Source: Anodontia alba (taxonomy: Eukaryota > Mollusca > Bivalvia > Lucinida > Lucinidae). From it: 64,000 nucleotides of DNA. Shown piece after piece: positions 53,031-63,940 of the stretch; position 1 is the stretch's first letter, and every line of letters starts with the position of its first letter. A program made the position numbers and the translations under genes. The stretch is taken from NCBI GenBank assembly GCA_964016985.1, contig OZ024835.1, positions 689,501 to 753,500 on the forward strand. Direction: 5' to 3'. The notes below the pieces were generated by a model that did not search any database, was not told the origin of the DNA, and saw nothing but the letters and a program-made list of their open reading frames with translations.

Positions 53031-53640
53031 ATTGCATAAAAAAATGAAAACGTTTGCTACATTTCGCGTTATTTCTTGCACTATTTTGTTTCGCCTTTTC
53101 ACCGATGTCTCGCGAATGCAATTTCCACGGACTATGCTCGTTCTAGGGCCGGGCAGTACACATCTCGTAACGGCAGCAAATCTGTGGCCCCAGTACGATC
53201 ACGTTGAAAGTTACGTAGCCGTGCATTAACAGCGCGTGAATTACCTTGTTAATACACGGCTTTTCGCCGGTTAAGGCACAGCTGTTAATAACGTGCGACA
53301 CTGCTTTTTATGCAATAATTCAAGATATTTCGGTTTTACGGGGCAACCGAAAATCGAAATACGTACTAAATTCAAAATGTATTTATTCAAAATCTTTATT
53401 TCATTTACAGTCAAACTCTTTTTTCTTGTAATACTTTCCATATTGGTCTTTAAAGAGATCTTTTAGTGATGAGAACTGGAGTCACTCATGAAGAGTGGCA
53501 CTTGGTATAAATGGTGATAGGTATCTTGGATGACCGCGTTTCCTTCCGTATTTGTTCTCTCTAAAGAATCAGACAGAAATAGAATGTCTATTCTATAGGA
53601 AATAAAGATTTTTAATAAATAAATTTTAAACCTGAAACAT
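53031..53640. other. No recognisable gene
   Basis: Contains TTCGCCGGTTAA and a GGAAGCGCGG-like compositional shift but no element ends. Confidence 0.3.
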
Positions 53641-53647
53641 GTGTGAC

Positions 53648-53725
53648 AGTGGCGGCCGGATAGCTCGGTCGGAAGAGTATCGAAATGGTAATCCGAGATT
53701 CCCGGGTTTGAGTCCCGGTACGGCT
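53648..53725 (+). mobile_element. tRNA-like SINE head
   Basis: GGCCGGATAGCTCGGTCGGA (A box TAGCTCGGTCGG) and CGGGTTTGAGTCCCGGTACG (B box) at tRNA spacing, with GCCG/CGGC pairing of the ends. Sequence following (to about 53790) may be its body. Confidence 0.7.
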
Positions 53726-53889
53726 GTACATTTTTCTCACCCTGTGACATGTCTCGATTTAAATCCGAATCTCCCTAACTTTTTCGCAAACGCCTGTCTT
53801 TGCAAAGCGTCGTGTTCGAAGGTATATTTGACAAATATCTCGATGTTCTGGAATCCACGTAACATAACCTCCAATAAAGCATACATGTA

Positions 53890-55195
53890 AGGACAGGCAA
53901 CTTTAAGGGCAAGACAGAACTGCACAATTCGCGCATGTAAGCAACCCCATTCCCTTTGGTGTGATCCAGACAGACGAAAGTTTAACTTTGCCGAGGTTAG
54001 CTTGCACATCCACACAGTCATAGCAAAATCGAAGGAGTTCACTGAAAAGACTCCAATATACAAAGCTTTCTCTTTTCGGGCAGACCTTTTCAGAAGGGAT
54101 GAAAATCATTGAGCATGCTGATTAAACACAGACCAATCTGCTCCTATGAGGAATAGTATATCAGGACTTGCACTATTCACCATTCGATGAACCCTTATAA
54201 TCACGTCACAAGGCAGTCAAATGGACAGATTCAAACTTTAGGATAAATACGGTGAGGAATTAAGCAATCCGTTTAATTTGGACAAATAGTTCGAAAAATG
54301 CAATCTTTGAAAATACTCATCGGCTCACTGTATATTTTGCATATGAATCTTGTCAAGAGAAAAACTATCTTCAAACATATGAAAAGGCACTGAGTCTCAT
54401 AGTTTGCGCATCCACAAGGTCTGATAAGAATATTCCCCCTTGTCTTCTCCGCAGAAACATTCTATTAAATCAAGTTTTCTTTTCCTTCGGCTTGATAGTG
54501 GGCGACTTAAGTCCAGATCAGATTGAGTCTGATCGGGGCCTTCGCTGTACGTTTATGCCACGAAGACGCATTTTCGCTTTGCATATCTCATAGATTGTAA
54601 TGTCTGTTTTTGCCTGTTGTGGTCTTATTTTGCTCTATTCATGTGGCCTAGATTCTTTCTTTCTTACTGGGTTTCTGCTCATCAATTTATTTACCCAGGA
54701 TGGGTCGTGGCAGAGGATAGCCCTATGTTCGACAGAAACATACACTCGTCGCTAAGCTAGTGGACTTTAAACTTTATACTTCAAAGTTCATCGGCATTTT
54801 GTAGAGATGTCACTCTAATATTTTCTCACAGGTAGTTAATGACTCATTGTGGTGCCCACCAAGTGACAATATTCAAAGGCCAGGTTGAACAGTATGGCAG
54901 AAGCACTGTATGTTGTTAGCTAAAATATACGTTAGCTTATTTATTGCAAGTATTTGGGCAGCCATGCCTGAGCAAACAGGGTAGGCCCAGATCAGACTGC
55001 TCCTTGTGAGCAGTTTCATCAGGGTCTACACTGTTTGTCATGCAAATAGCATTTTAGACCCGCCACCGTGCACCTGTACATTAGTTCAGCCAGAAGATAT
55101 AATATTCGAATATTTAAGATGCCTGCTAAGCCATGATTTCTACGACCACTCTTTTTCGGATATCCTTACAACTTTTGGAAGGATCACCAATTAAG
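53890..55195. other. Unassigned with GATCAG modules
   Basis: 54500-54560 and 54960-55040 are GATCAGA hairpins (the latter AGCAAACAGGGTAGGCCCAG...GGGTCTACACTGTTTGTC). No gene. Confidence 0.4.
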
Positions 55196-55284
55196 GTGAC
55201 TTTGCGCACTTGGTTGATTCTCTGCCAATTTTTACCAGAGATGATTCTTCTGACTTCTTGCTTGCTTTATTGCACACCAAAAAA

Positions 55285-55600
55285 GGTAAGAGAAAAGTCC
55301 AGAGAGTGCCACAATCACAAACGGCAGCCCTTCCCAGACACCAAGAGGAAGAGGAAACCGACAAATCCAAACAAGCACAAATCGAACAAACGTACGAAAA
55401 GCACTAAGATTAGCTCTCTCTTCCCCAAGCGAGGAAATCGCAATGCTAAAAGGACTGAAAAACACAAGAACAAAATAAAACAAAGTAAGACATAAAACAT
55501 ATCGCCTCGTAGAATAAACCACAAAGCAACAAAGAGTAAGACTAACAATGGGACCACCGCCTTAGAACGGTCAGTAGAGTAAAACCAAGCCTCTTCTGAA
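55285..55600 (-). repeat. Dispersed repeat J, copy 2, without the fold-back
   Basis: Reverse complement of 39965-40610. It provides the empty target of the fold-back at 40069 (between about 55485 and 55500). It also keeps 60 bp near 55330-55390 that copy 1 lacks. Confidence 0.8.
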
Positions 55601-55675
55601 AAAGTTTACTCTAACAGGAAAGAAAGATTCCTAATTGTTATCCCTGAAAATATAGTCAACCCCATTAACAACATA

Positions 55676-56049
55676 CAGTAGAATTCCTCTATTAAGATCA
55701 CCTTTGGTACTGTCTAAAAGTGGTCTTATTTGCGGGATGGTCTTAATGTTGAATGTAAAACATAGCTCCAGATCAGGTGCTTTTACAACCCAAACTACTG
55801 ATATTTTTCTTATTTCTCCACCAAAAAAGATGTTGTGGTACTCATTAGAAGCGCCTCGCCGAGGCGCTTCTAATGAGTACTACAACATACTTTTTGTGAA
55901 GAAATCAGAATCAGAAATATATTATGCAGATACTACCTCTTATCTGGAGCTATAGAATAACAAGAAAACCCAATTTAGGACTGGCAAAACGTGGTCTGAA
56001 TAGCGGAGTGGTCTTATTTTCGGGTGGTCTTTAAAGCGGAATTTTACTC
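55676..56049. mobile_element. MITE family I, complete, TA-flanked
   Basis: CAGTAGAATTCCTCTATTAA at the left, TTTAAAGCGGAATTTTACTC at the right, with TA at 55674-55675 and 56050-56051. Central hairpin GTACTCATTAGAAGCGCCTC with complement is the same module as in families A and B. Confidence 0.88.
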
Positions 56050-56399
56050 TAGCGGTATATTCAACCCCGTTAAGAAAAACATACTGCATGCTAACTAAAT
56101 ATTAGTACTCAGTAATTTATTCTTGTACTAATTCTAAAATGATGGTGTCTTAAAAGTAAAGAAAAACGGTGCAGAACCTAATCAAACTAGTAGGATCTGG
56201 GTTGTGACTGTAGTGAAAGATATCTTAGACAGTTTTTTACTGCGGTCAGGTGTTTGGAGATTGGGGTTGGAGAGTTCATGGTGGGGGATGGGATGGAGGG
56301 ACAGGTATTTCGAAATAGTTAATATCTATTTTGATGCCCTTAATTATGTGGAGGTATTTTGAAAGTCGACATCATGGTACGTGATCTGAAGTATGTACT

Positions 56400-56496
56400 C
56401 CCAGCAAACACACAACGTAGCAACAACGTCGTTACAACATCGCTGCAACGTCGTGACGTTGCAGCGACGTTGTAACGGCGTCGTGTGTTTGCTGGG
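56400..56496. mobile_element. Compact CCCAGC palindrome, copy 4
   Basis: CCCAGCAAACACACAACGTA at the left and CGTGTGTTTGCTGGG at the right; interior ACAACGTCG units running in both directions. Confidence 0.9.
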
Positions 56497-56571
56497 TAAA
56501 TTGGTGCATCATATATAATGTTAATATGTTCTTCTGGTGTAAGCATGATTTTAAGCATTTTCTGCAAAACT

Positions 56572-56596
56572 GTATATATATATATATATATATATA
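56572..56596. repeat. (TA)n microsatellite
   Basis: About 12 TA units bounded by ACTG and CAGT, forming a palindrome with the flanking AAACTGTATATA. Confidence 0.95.
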
Positions 56597-56654
56597 CAGT
56601 ATATATGTAGGATAACGATTCAGCCCAATCTACTTGGCTTAACATTTACCACTC

Positions 56655-56875
56655 CATTACGAAAACATGCCTATCCAATTGTACTGAAAATGTTACCACC
56701 AAAAAATGAAAATTTTCAGATAAAAATATTCCAATATTTTTCATATTTCTGCTCAAAACATAGATTGTGGGTACTCGTTAGAACCGCCTCGAAGAGGCGG
56801 TTCTAACGAGTACCCACAATCTATTTTTTGAACAGAAATAAGAAAAATAATGTATACCCCTGTAAACCCCAATGG
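56655..56875 (+). mobile_element. MITE family A, copy 15, right end lost
   Basis: CATTACGAAAACATGCCTAT start, perfect hairpin GAACCGCCTCGAAGAGGCGG, then broken within GTAAACCCCA. Confidence 0.9.
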
Positions 56876-57260
56876 TTTTCTATTCAGTTTAACAACAAGC
56901 AGTAGAGACCCTGATCAGAGGTCATTCTGCGATTCTGATCTGAGTCTACATTATCAAAGTCCACTTTACTGAACATCCTGTATTAATGCGTTGATGGATG
57001 CTGCAGATTACACCTCTGTCCACTGTCCAATACCCCGCAAATCTATTACTTTTTATTGGATCGATTGTTTTACAATCGAGCCATAGTATACAAACGTCAA
57101 AAATTCCTTAAGGTAGTTGTCCACGTGATTATCATTGACCAATGTAATCAAACCGCGCGTTAGACGAAATCCAGGTAACGGTATTTACAGCCGCGCTATT
57201 CTTGTCGCTGTGACGTCAGAGTGCTGTTAATAAAGGGTTATCTGTAAAACCTGGATCGTG
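56876..57260. repeat. GATCAG module and dispersed repeat
   Basis: 56895-56960 is a CCTGATCAGAGG...GATCTGAGTC hairpin. 57045-57260 is the inverted relative of 34020-34205. Confidence 0.6.
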
Positions 57261-57267
57261 ACATTTG

Positions 57268-57340
57268 GGGCATCAGCAAACAGTGCAGACCCAGATCAGA
57301 CGCCGCGTTCTGTGGGTCTGCACTGTTTGCTTAAATTACA
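57268..57340. repeat. Solitary GATCAGACGCCGC hairpin
   Basis: CAAACAGTGCAGACCCAGAT...GTGGGTCTGCACTGTTTG. The inner right arm is deleted relative to 43922. Confidence 0.8.
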
Positions 57341-58260
57341 AGATGTTAAGGGTTAAATGTAACAGTCTTATGTCTGGACCGCTCAGGACCATTTTCCTAG
57401 CCGTCACTCAGGAACAATCGGCCAACCAGTGCTGTCAGTGCTTTGATTATTTTGGAAAATTTTTATGGTGATTTGTGATTGAAGCATTTCCTGAACCACT
57501 TTATTAACTTTTTCAGCCCTGCCATAATACAGATACCTTTGTAAACAGTGTAGCTCCAGATGAGAACGAGCCGTCTCATCAGGATGTACAACATTTCCCA
57601 TTCTGTTTTTGATTTTAGACTGAAACCCTTTTTTTTGCATCAGTGGACATGTCAAATTCAAGGATGGAAGAGTCCAGGTTATTTTTAGTCGACGTTAGAA
57701 AGAAACCTACTTGTACATTTTCGTGTCGCTCAATTTTGTCCTTCTATCTTGGGATGACACGCGACTATATTATAGTAGCAATGGTATACCTGATAATGCT
57801 GTTGAAATTATCAGAATTATCAGACAATATGTATTAAAATTATCATTTTGTGATATCCGCTGTTTTGATCCAACTTTAATATTGACGAGCATAAACTGTT
57901 TTGATAAATTTGGCGAATGGTAATTTACAATAAGGCCTGTCACTTTCTAATTATACTCTATCAGGTATTGGGACAAACTCCTGGTTTTGCAGGCGATAAA
58001 ACGTTTGTGTTACGTACACTTTATGATTATACTTACTTCTGGTCCCTCTGAAGATGCGCAAATAACAAGATTACGTCGATAAAACGCGATACTACGGTGA
58101 TAAAATGCGAGACTACAACTTGTCACCGATAAAACTAAAAGTGACAATAAAATTTCACCTGTCGAAGGCTGTGCAGGTAAATTCTGATTCTTGTCATTTT
58201 CAATGGCACCTTTTAAAAATTATGTGATGATGTCATAAAGATACATTTATATGGTAATAT
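57341..58260. other. Unassigned
   Basis: 57545-57590 is a GATGAGAACGAGCCGTCTCATC hairpin. 58070-58140 has repeats of CGATAAAACGCGATACTACG. A frame at 57643-57837 has a hydrophobic stretch but no family match. Confidence 0.35.
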
Positions 58261-58264
58261 GCTT

Positions 58265-58445
58265 TGTTAGCCCTTAGCATGCTGGGGAAATTTTCAGCAG
58301 ATTTTTTTCCTTATTTTTTTTCCCAGAAACAGGTTTAACATTTCATGCAAATTGTCTCCTAAGGAGACAAATCTGTCAAAATCTGTTTTATGGAGAAAAT
58401 AAGAAAAAGTCTGAAAATTTTACCTAGCATGTTTAACGTTTAATA
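58265..58445. mobile_element. MITE family D, copy 5
   Basis: CCCTTAGCATGCTGGGGAAA at the left and TTTTACCTAGCATGTTTAAC at the right. Core ACATTTCATGCAAATTGTCTCC present; right core truncated. Confidence 0.85.
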
Positions 58446-59029
58446 AGCTGTGTCTGGAGAAATTGACCCCTAGTGCGCATGTGAGTAACGAAGATCTAGA
58501 TCAGACTGCATCCATACAGTCTGGTTAGGGCTTCCTTGGTGGTTTACAGAATAAATAGATCACTGTTCACATATAAGATAGCGACCGTTTCTCACTGCTC
58601 AGATATTTCCATAGCAATAAAAATACTGCAAATACAAAATGAGTCTCAGCTGAATCTTTCTTCTGTTTTAATGTTAAGTACGCAAATGCACCTTTTGGGC
58701 ACTGTCATAACCGTCTTTTCCTAAATACGATACAGGAGATCTCTTTCAAAAGTCAATTTCCTGCGAATTTCACAATACATTTACCGTAGTCCCTTATTAT
58801 ATTTGGACAGAAATTCGTGCGTAGAGTGTACACTCGGGCAAAACTACTCCAAACTTTGAGAGATGTTTGATAGGGGTCAGCAATGCTTGTCATTTTGCAA
58901 GCGTTTTACGCAAATCAATAGCGGCAGTCCAGTAGACTTGTTCAAAATTTAGGATCAATTCGGTAAGGTTCAAAGTGTACATTAATTGGGGCATTTACCC
59001 ACAAATTGGGCTTTCGCAAACAGTACAGA

Positions 59030-59066
59030 CCCAGAACGTGCTGTCTGATCAGGGTATGCACTGTTA
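59030..59066. repeat. Deleted GATCAG module
   Basis: CAGACCCAGAACGTGCTGTCTGATCAGGG between AACAGTA and CACTGTTACC. Confidence 0.5.
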
Positions 59067-59104
59067 CCATTAACTACACAGATATCAGCAGTTCACTATC
59101 TGTC

Positions 59105-59360
59105 CATCACAAAAACATATATAATTTTGACCCCCTAAAACCCCACTTTTATACAGTAAAACTGGGGTTTACAGGGGTATACATTTTTTTTCTTATTTCT
59201 GCTCAAAACATAGATTGTGGGTACTCGTTAGAACCGCCTCGGCGAGGCGGTTCTAACGAGTACCCACAATCTATGTTTTGTGCAGAAATATGAAAGATAT
59301 CTGAGTTTTTTATCTGAAAATTTTCAGTTTTAATATTTGAATAGGCGTGTTTTCGTTATG
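59105..59360 (-). mobile_element. MITE family A, copy 16, inverted
   Basis: CATCACAAAAACATATATAA to ATAGGCGTGTTTTCGTTATG. Perfect hairpin GAACCGCCTCGGCGAGGCGG. Confidence 0.92.
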
Positions 59361-59439
59361 CAAACACCCCATTAGATTCTAAATAAGTTAATCCAACCTT
59401 TTAAGATGGAAAGATGAACCCAGTGGTACTGGCGGGTAC

Positions 59440-59745
59440 TGACTTCGAACATTATTATTATTATTATTGTTTTTTTATTATTATTATTTCGATCGACTCT
59501 ACTTATTTTCGCAAGAAAAATAATCTGTCGTCATCAGAGGTTCAAAATTGCTCAGTGAGGATAGTGGGGTAGCGGGGTTTCGAATTTGATCAATTTATCT
59601 AACTTTTTCCGTGCAAATGAAATAACTTTATCAAGTTGTCGAAAATTTCTCATGCAAATAAAATTATTTGGACTCAAAGGGGGCGGGGGGGGGGGGGGGG
59701 GGGTTCGTTTGTACCCGTCGAACTCCTTCTGGATCCGAATGATCT
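59440..59745. mobile_element. Degraded hAT-like fragment with TTA and G tracts
   Basis: TTATTATTATT run (59452-59489), poly(G) (59688-59703), and TTCTGGATCCGAATG (59728), a remnant of the CGGATCC-type terminus. Confidence 0.5.
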
Positions 59746-59867
59746 CGAAGAACTGTTTACAAGCAAACTTTTCTAAGCTGCAGTTATAATATACTTCACT
59801 TCATAGTACTTGAACAGTCATTGTTTTTGGTACACTGTCTGTTGTTATTTTCTTCATATATAAAGCT

Positions 59868-60048
59868 GCCGTTTAACCTTTACTATTCTCTGGGCTCTTT
59901 CTCCAGGAAACAGGATCTGACATTTCATGCAATTTGTCTCCAGTGGAGACAATTTGCATGAAATGTCAAATCCTGTTTTCTGGGATAAATAAGAAAAACA
60001 TTTCAAAATGTTATCTACTGAATTTTACCCAGAGTGCTAAGCGTTAAA
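59868..60048. mobile_element. MITE family D, copy 6 (reference copy)
   Basis: A fold-back whose core is perfect: CAGGATCTGACATTTCATGC...and its complement, centred on TGTCTCCAGTGGAGACA. Right outer arm TGAATTTTACCCAGAGTGCT AAGCGTTAA. Each arm contains ATGCAAAT or ATTTGCAT. TTAA-type ends recall family C. Confidence 0.9.
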
Positions 60049-60760
60049 TCTAAATTTTATACGTTGAACCATTATTTAAGTGTGATGGGAATTTCTACAG
60101 AGATTACATTAATTTTATGCTGCAGAACTTAAAGAGTAGAAATTGTTTTACATTAGTACATATCAAATCACTAAACAAAGAAGATATTATAAGTGACGAA
60201 GTCATTAAAAGAATTTTATAAACTGAGAAAAGTGACGGGATGCAATAATATGGGGAGAATATTTCAATCCAGAAAACTCATTTTTATCAGCAAAACTTGC
60301 AATAAGTACTTATCTTTAAATCAAGTTTAGAAATTTAATCTGAAACCAAGCAGGTTACAGAAGATATTGGTAATTTTTATTAAGCCAAACTTACATTCTT
60401 GCGCGGTATTAGATTACGGCGCGCATGCCGATATGCATAAACCGAATCACTCAACACAAATATTTTCTGAATACCATGAACGCCTGTTGGAAATGGCGCA
60501 TAACTGGCAATAAATTTTCTAGTATAATGACACGAAGAGAACCCGCATTATACTCTGATTTTTATCTTATCTGAGGAACTTTTGATGGAAATAAAAACTA
60601 CATGTTAATATAATAAAAATCAGCATGCCAGTGATACAGAAAGTCTTATTACATTCTTTTATTAAAACATATCAAATGTAATCAGTATCAAGCAGACGAG
60701 AAACCGTACTCAAAATTTCTGAACCCCCACCCCCTCACCGATTCCATTCTTTTCTGTATA
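60049..60760. other. No recognisable feature
   Basis: AT-rich. GGCGCGCATGCCGATATGC at 60418 is the only GC-rich point. Nothing supported. Confidence 0.35.
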
Positions 60761-60764
60761 GTTT

Positions 60765-60990
60765 AACCTTTATCTCTATCTGGGCTAATTCAGCACACGA
60801 TTTATTTAAATATTTTTTCTTCATTTTCCCCCAGAATATAGGTTTTGACATTTCCAGCAAATTTAGGAGACACATTTAGGAACTAATTTGCTTGAAATGT
60901 CAAAGAATGTTTATTTTCTAGGACAAAATAAAAATATTTAAAATGCCGTCTGCTGAAATTTTTACCCAGCATGCTATGCGTTAAAGTGGT
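60765..60990. mobile_element. MITE family D, copy 7
   Basis: TTTATCTCTATCTGGGCTAA at the left and TTTTACCCAGCATGCTATGC GTTAA at the right. Core worn (AACTAATTTGCTTGAAATGTC). Confidence 0.8.
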
Positions 60991-61099
60991 GACGAGTACT
61001 ACTAGAAGATTGTCATCGATTCTGAATAAATGCAGATTTTTAAAATTAGTTTTCTTTTTCTGACCTACAATTGAAAAGTGGCATATCAAAACTTAGCGC

Positions 61100-61871
61100 T
61101 TGGAATCATAGAGTATCCTATAAATTGAAAGCAGTCCTTCTGCATGTAAACCTTTAACTTACTGACTATAAATAACAGCAGACGACATCTTAAACTTTAT
61201 TTTATCATTTTAGTTTGTCCAATAGGTTCGAAGCTACAGCTAGGAAAACCTTTTTAACTTCTTAGGACGCCAATACCATCCCAAAAAAAGGCGCGACAAA
61301 ATCATTCATATCTCGTCTGCAAACTTCGCCTGGAGAGTGTAAAAGGTTTGATATTCACTGTTAGACGCCAGCCGACGTAGCTGGCACCAGCCTGTATATA
61401 TCTATATTTGACTGTAAATCTTCCTTCATTTTCTCGCCACGCACCTGCTGTAGACTTGTTACCAACTGATTGATTGGTGGATGCTGCGTGCTGTGCCATC
61501 ACATCTCGTTGAAAGCGAGATCTAACGAGATCATTATTCATTCGGATGTCTTCTGATCAAATAGCGTCATAAATAAGTGATTGATATGTCAGTTAAAATC
61601 ATGCACAAGAAATGTAGCTTCTGCTAGTGAAATCAATTGCTATATACATGTAAAGTTGCATTAACATCAAACATTAACCCTTGTGCTTAGAAATTATCCT
61701 GCATTTCTCCTAACAGAATAAAACAAAATAAAACGAACATTCCTTTATTTGTGACATAACTTCAAACCCTGAAAGCACTGTCTAACCTAGAAAATGATAA
61801 AGGAAACCGAAAGTCACAAATGTTTCTTCTGTTGTAAAAATGGCGGAAAATCTAAGGGTATCAAGTTCCCT
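61100..61871. other. Unassigned; D fragment and AAGGGAG repeat
   Basis: 61155-61225 carries TTTAACTTACTGACT..CAGCAGACGACATCTTAAAC (half of family D). 61730-61870 is a worn AAGGGAG-family copy. A short minus-strand frame (61445-61541) is discussed under rejected items. Confidence 0.4.
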
Positions 61872-62095
61872 TTAACCCTTGTCATGTTGAATAAATTTAG
61901 ATGCCACGCCCACTTCTAATTTTCAGCCAATCAGATTACTTGATCCAGGTTGTTGATACAAATTCACAAACTTAATGACAAGCAATGCAGATCCAGATCA
62001 GTTGGCTTTTTCAGAAGCGAACTGATCTGGATCTACACTGTTTACAAAGTTTTACAAAGACAGGACATACCCGGGTTCAGCAGGACAAAGGTTAA
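61872..62095. mobile_element. TTAA MITE family C, copy 6
   Basis: TTAACCCTTGTCATGTTGAA at the left and CAGGACAAAGGTTAA at the right. Serves as the uninterrupted reference for the nested copy at 39067. Contains a short duplication AAAGTTTTACAAAG near 62045. Confidence 0.9.
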
Positions 62096-62774
62096 GGTAG
62101 ATTTTCTTACGTGGAAACACGTTTCCAAACATTCACTCACATTTAGGCCTACTTTTATAGTGTTCCGTAAATCCCTAAAGATACCGACGCCTTAACTCCT
62201 CACGCTCTTATTTCAGCAAGTTCGTTTGACTACTTGGTGATATGTCTATAAAAGTGAGGACGGAAAATTAGTCCTGATCAAACTGCTCCTTTAGTATTTT
62301 GATATGGGTCTACCTGGTTTTCTTCGACATGTTGTCCGTATAAAATTTGTGTAATAAAGAAGTTTGAAGATATATTTTAGACATTGTTGAAAACCACAGG
62401 AAGAAAGCTATCTGCGCTTATACCTACTTTACCAGCATGCAAAAAGAGATCCCGCCTTCGAAAACGTGGGAGTAAAGCGACATTGTTTTACGTTCATCAT
62501 GCGCTGTTTCCCTATAAATGCATTCGGGTCGCTTAGGAGTTTTTCATTGTCTACCTTTATCAAAAAAGTGACAAAGTCCCATGAATCAGTGACGAAAATA
62601 AATTCTCGTACAACTCTCACGAGATTCCTGAATTAACACTCGTCGTATTAATATAAGCTACCTGAAAGGTCACACTCACGAAGCATAACCTTCCCGAGAA
62701 GAAGAGATGATGAACAATGACAAGACACAACGTCATAGTTGCAATGACCAACATACAAACTATGAAGAACTGTT
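62096..62774. other. Unassigned
   Basis: 62265-62320 is a worn GATCA module. The two minus-strand frames at 62429-62844 have no recognisable protein and no clean splice context. Confidence 0.35.
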
Positions 62775-63150
62775 CAGGGGCGGATCCAGTATAAGTTCTG
62801 AGGTGGACTCGATTTGATAAATTTACCGTACTTACACTTTGCATCTGGGCAGACAGGCCTTAGCATATAGAGTACACGGAAATTAGACGCCGTAGAACGC
62901 GGCGCCTATTCAGGGTCTATACTGTTGCCACTCATTCAGCAATTTTACACACACTCACAGGCAATGAAATGGACGTTGAAGAGAAGTGTAAGATAAAGAG
63001 CAAGGGTGTGAATATTTAGGGTAAATACGGTTTACCAAATGTATCATATTTATCCAAAAGTTCCAATGAAAATGGAATTTTCAGTCACGGCGGTTTTCGA
63101 CCGAGCCCCCGACCCCCCCCCCCCATACCCCCTCTCTGAATCCGCCCCTG
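62775..63150. mobile_element. hAT-like family E, copy 5
   Basis: CAGGGGCGGATCCAGTATAA at the left and CTGAATCCGCCCCTG at the right, 13-15-bp inverted ends. Inner module AATTAGACGCCGTAGAACGC/GCGGCGCCTATT. Poly(C) run at 63112-63124. Confidence 0.9.
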
Positions 63151-63319
63151 CTGTAACGGAGGAATTGCCTTCATGGTCAACAGAACATGGTCAACCTTTG
63201 TTTTCTCGTAATTGTATTAAATTTGCTTTTCATTCATTAGATTACAAGAGAGAAAAAAAAAAGATATGCTAAATGAGACGATTCGAAGGCTTGTTTTCAT
63301 TAGAAACACAAACTAAAAA

Positions 63320-63600
63320 AGATTTAGCTTATTGCCGCGCACTGTGAATTCCGCTTTGGTCTACACTTGTGCAAATATTACTTTTGATAAGCATTTTGAG
63401 CAGCAACGTGAGAAGACATGTGACAAGTGCTTCCTACGTGCTTCTGACATATGCTCCCAACGAAGACTCAAATCAGCCTGCGCATTCGCGCAGACTGATC
63501 AGAACCTTCGTTGTCGTTCGCATGATGAAACTATTCAACCTTGGTTATCCAAAACTGCGAGCAGTGAATGCGCAGGTGATATGAAACCTCGCTGGGCAGA
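63320..63600. repeat. GCGCAGACTGATCAGAACC module region
   Basis: GACTCAAATCAGCCTGCGCA...TGCGCAGACTGATCAG, imperfect hairpin. Plus-strand frames are by-products. Confidence 0.45.
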
Positions 63601-63940
63601 CATACCTAAAGGTACGATTTCTGACGTCGGGGCTGCTTTAATGTCAATGAGTCTGGAGCAGTAAGCCCCAGCATATCAGAATTCCAAAGATATGGCAATT
63701 TTGACGGTTTGTTTCAGTCAACGCTGTTTTAAGATTAGAAATCTTGGTATTACGTAACACAGCGGTGGGGCGGGGAACTTACCTATTACTGAAGGGTGTT
63801 TAATAAGCAGATATGAGATATCTCTGATTGACGAGGTAAAAAGGTTCCTGTGATATACAGTATATATAGATTCCACTATAATGGCGGTCTGTTCAACTGT
63901 TTGTAGGAACTGTTTGCATATGGCAAGAAATAACCAGGTA

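Noticed and set aside
52762..53229. 155-codon plus-strand frame
   Set aside because: It runs through a nearly perfect palindrome (52890-53030) that produces frames on both strands.
61445..61499. Minus-strand ATG with MAQHAASTNQSVGNKSTA up to a GTGCGT donor
   Set aside because: Only 18 codons, and the upstream frame is open without a clear start advantage. No downstream exon was found in the window.
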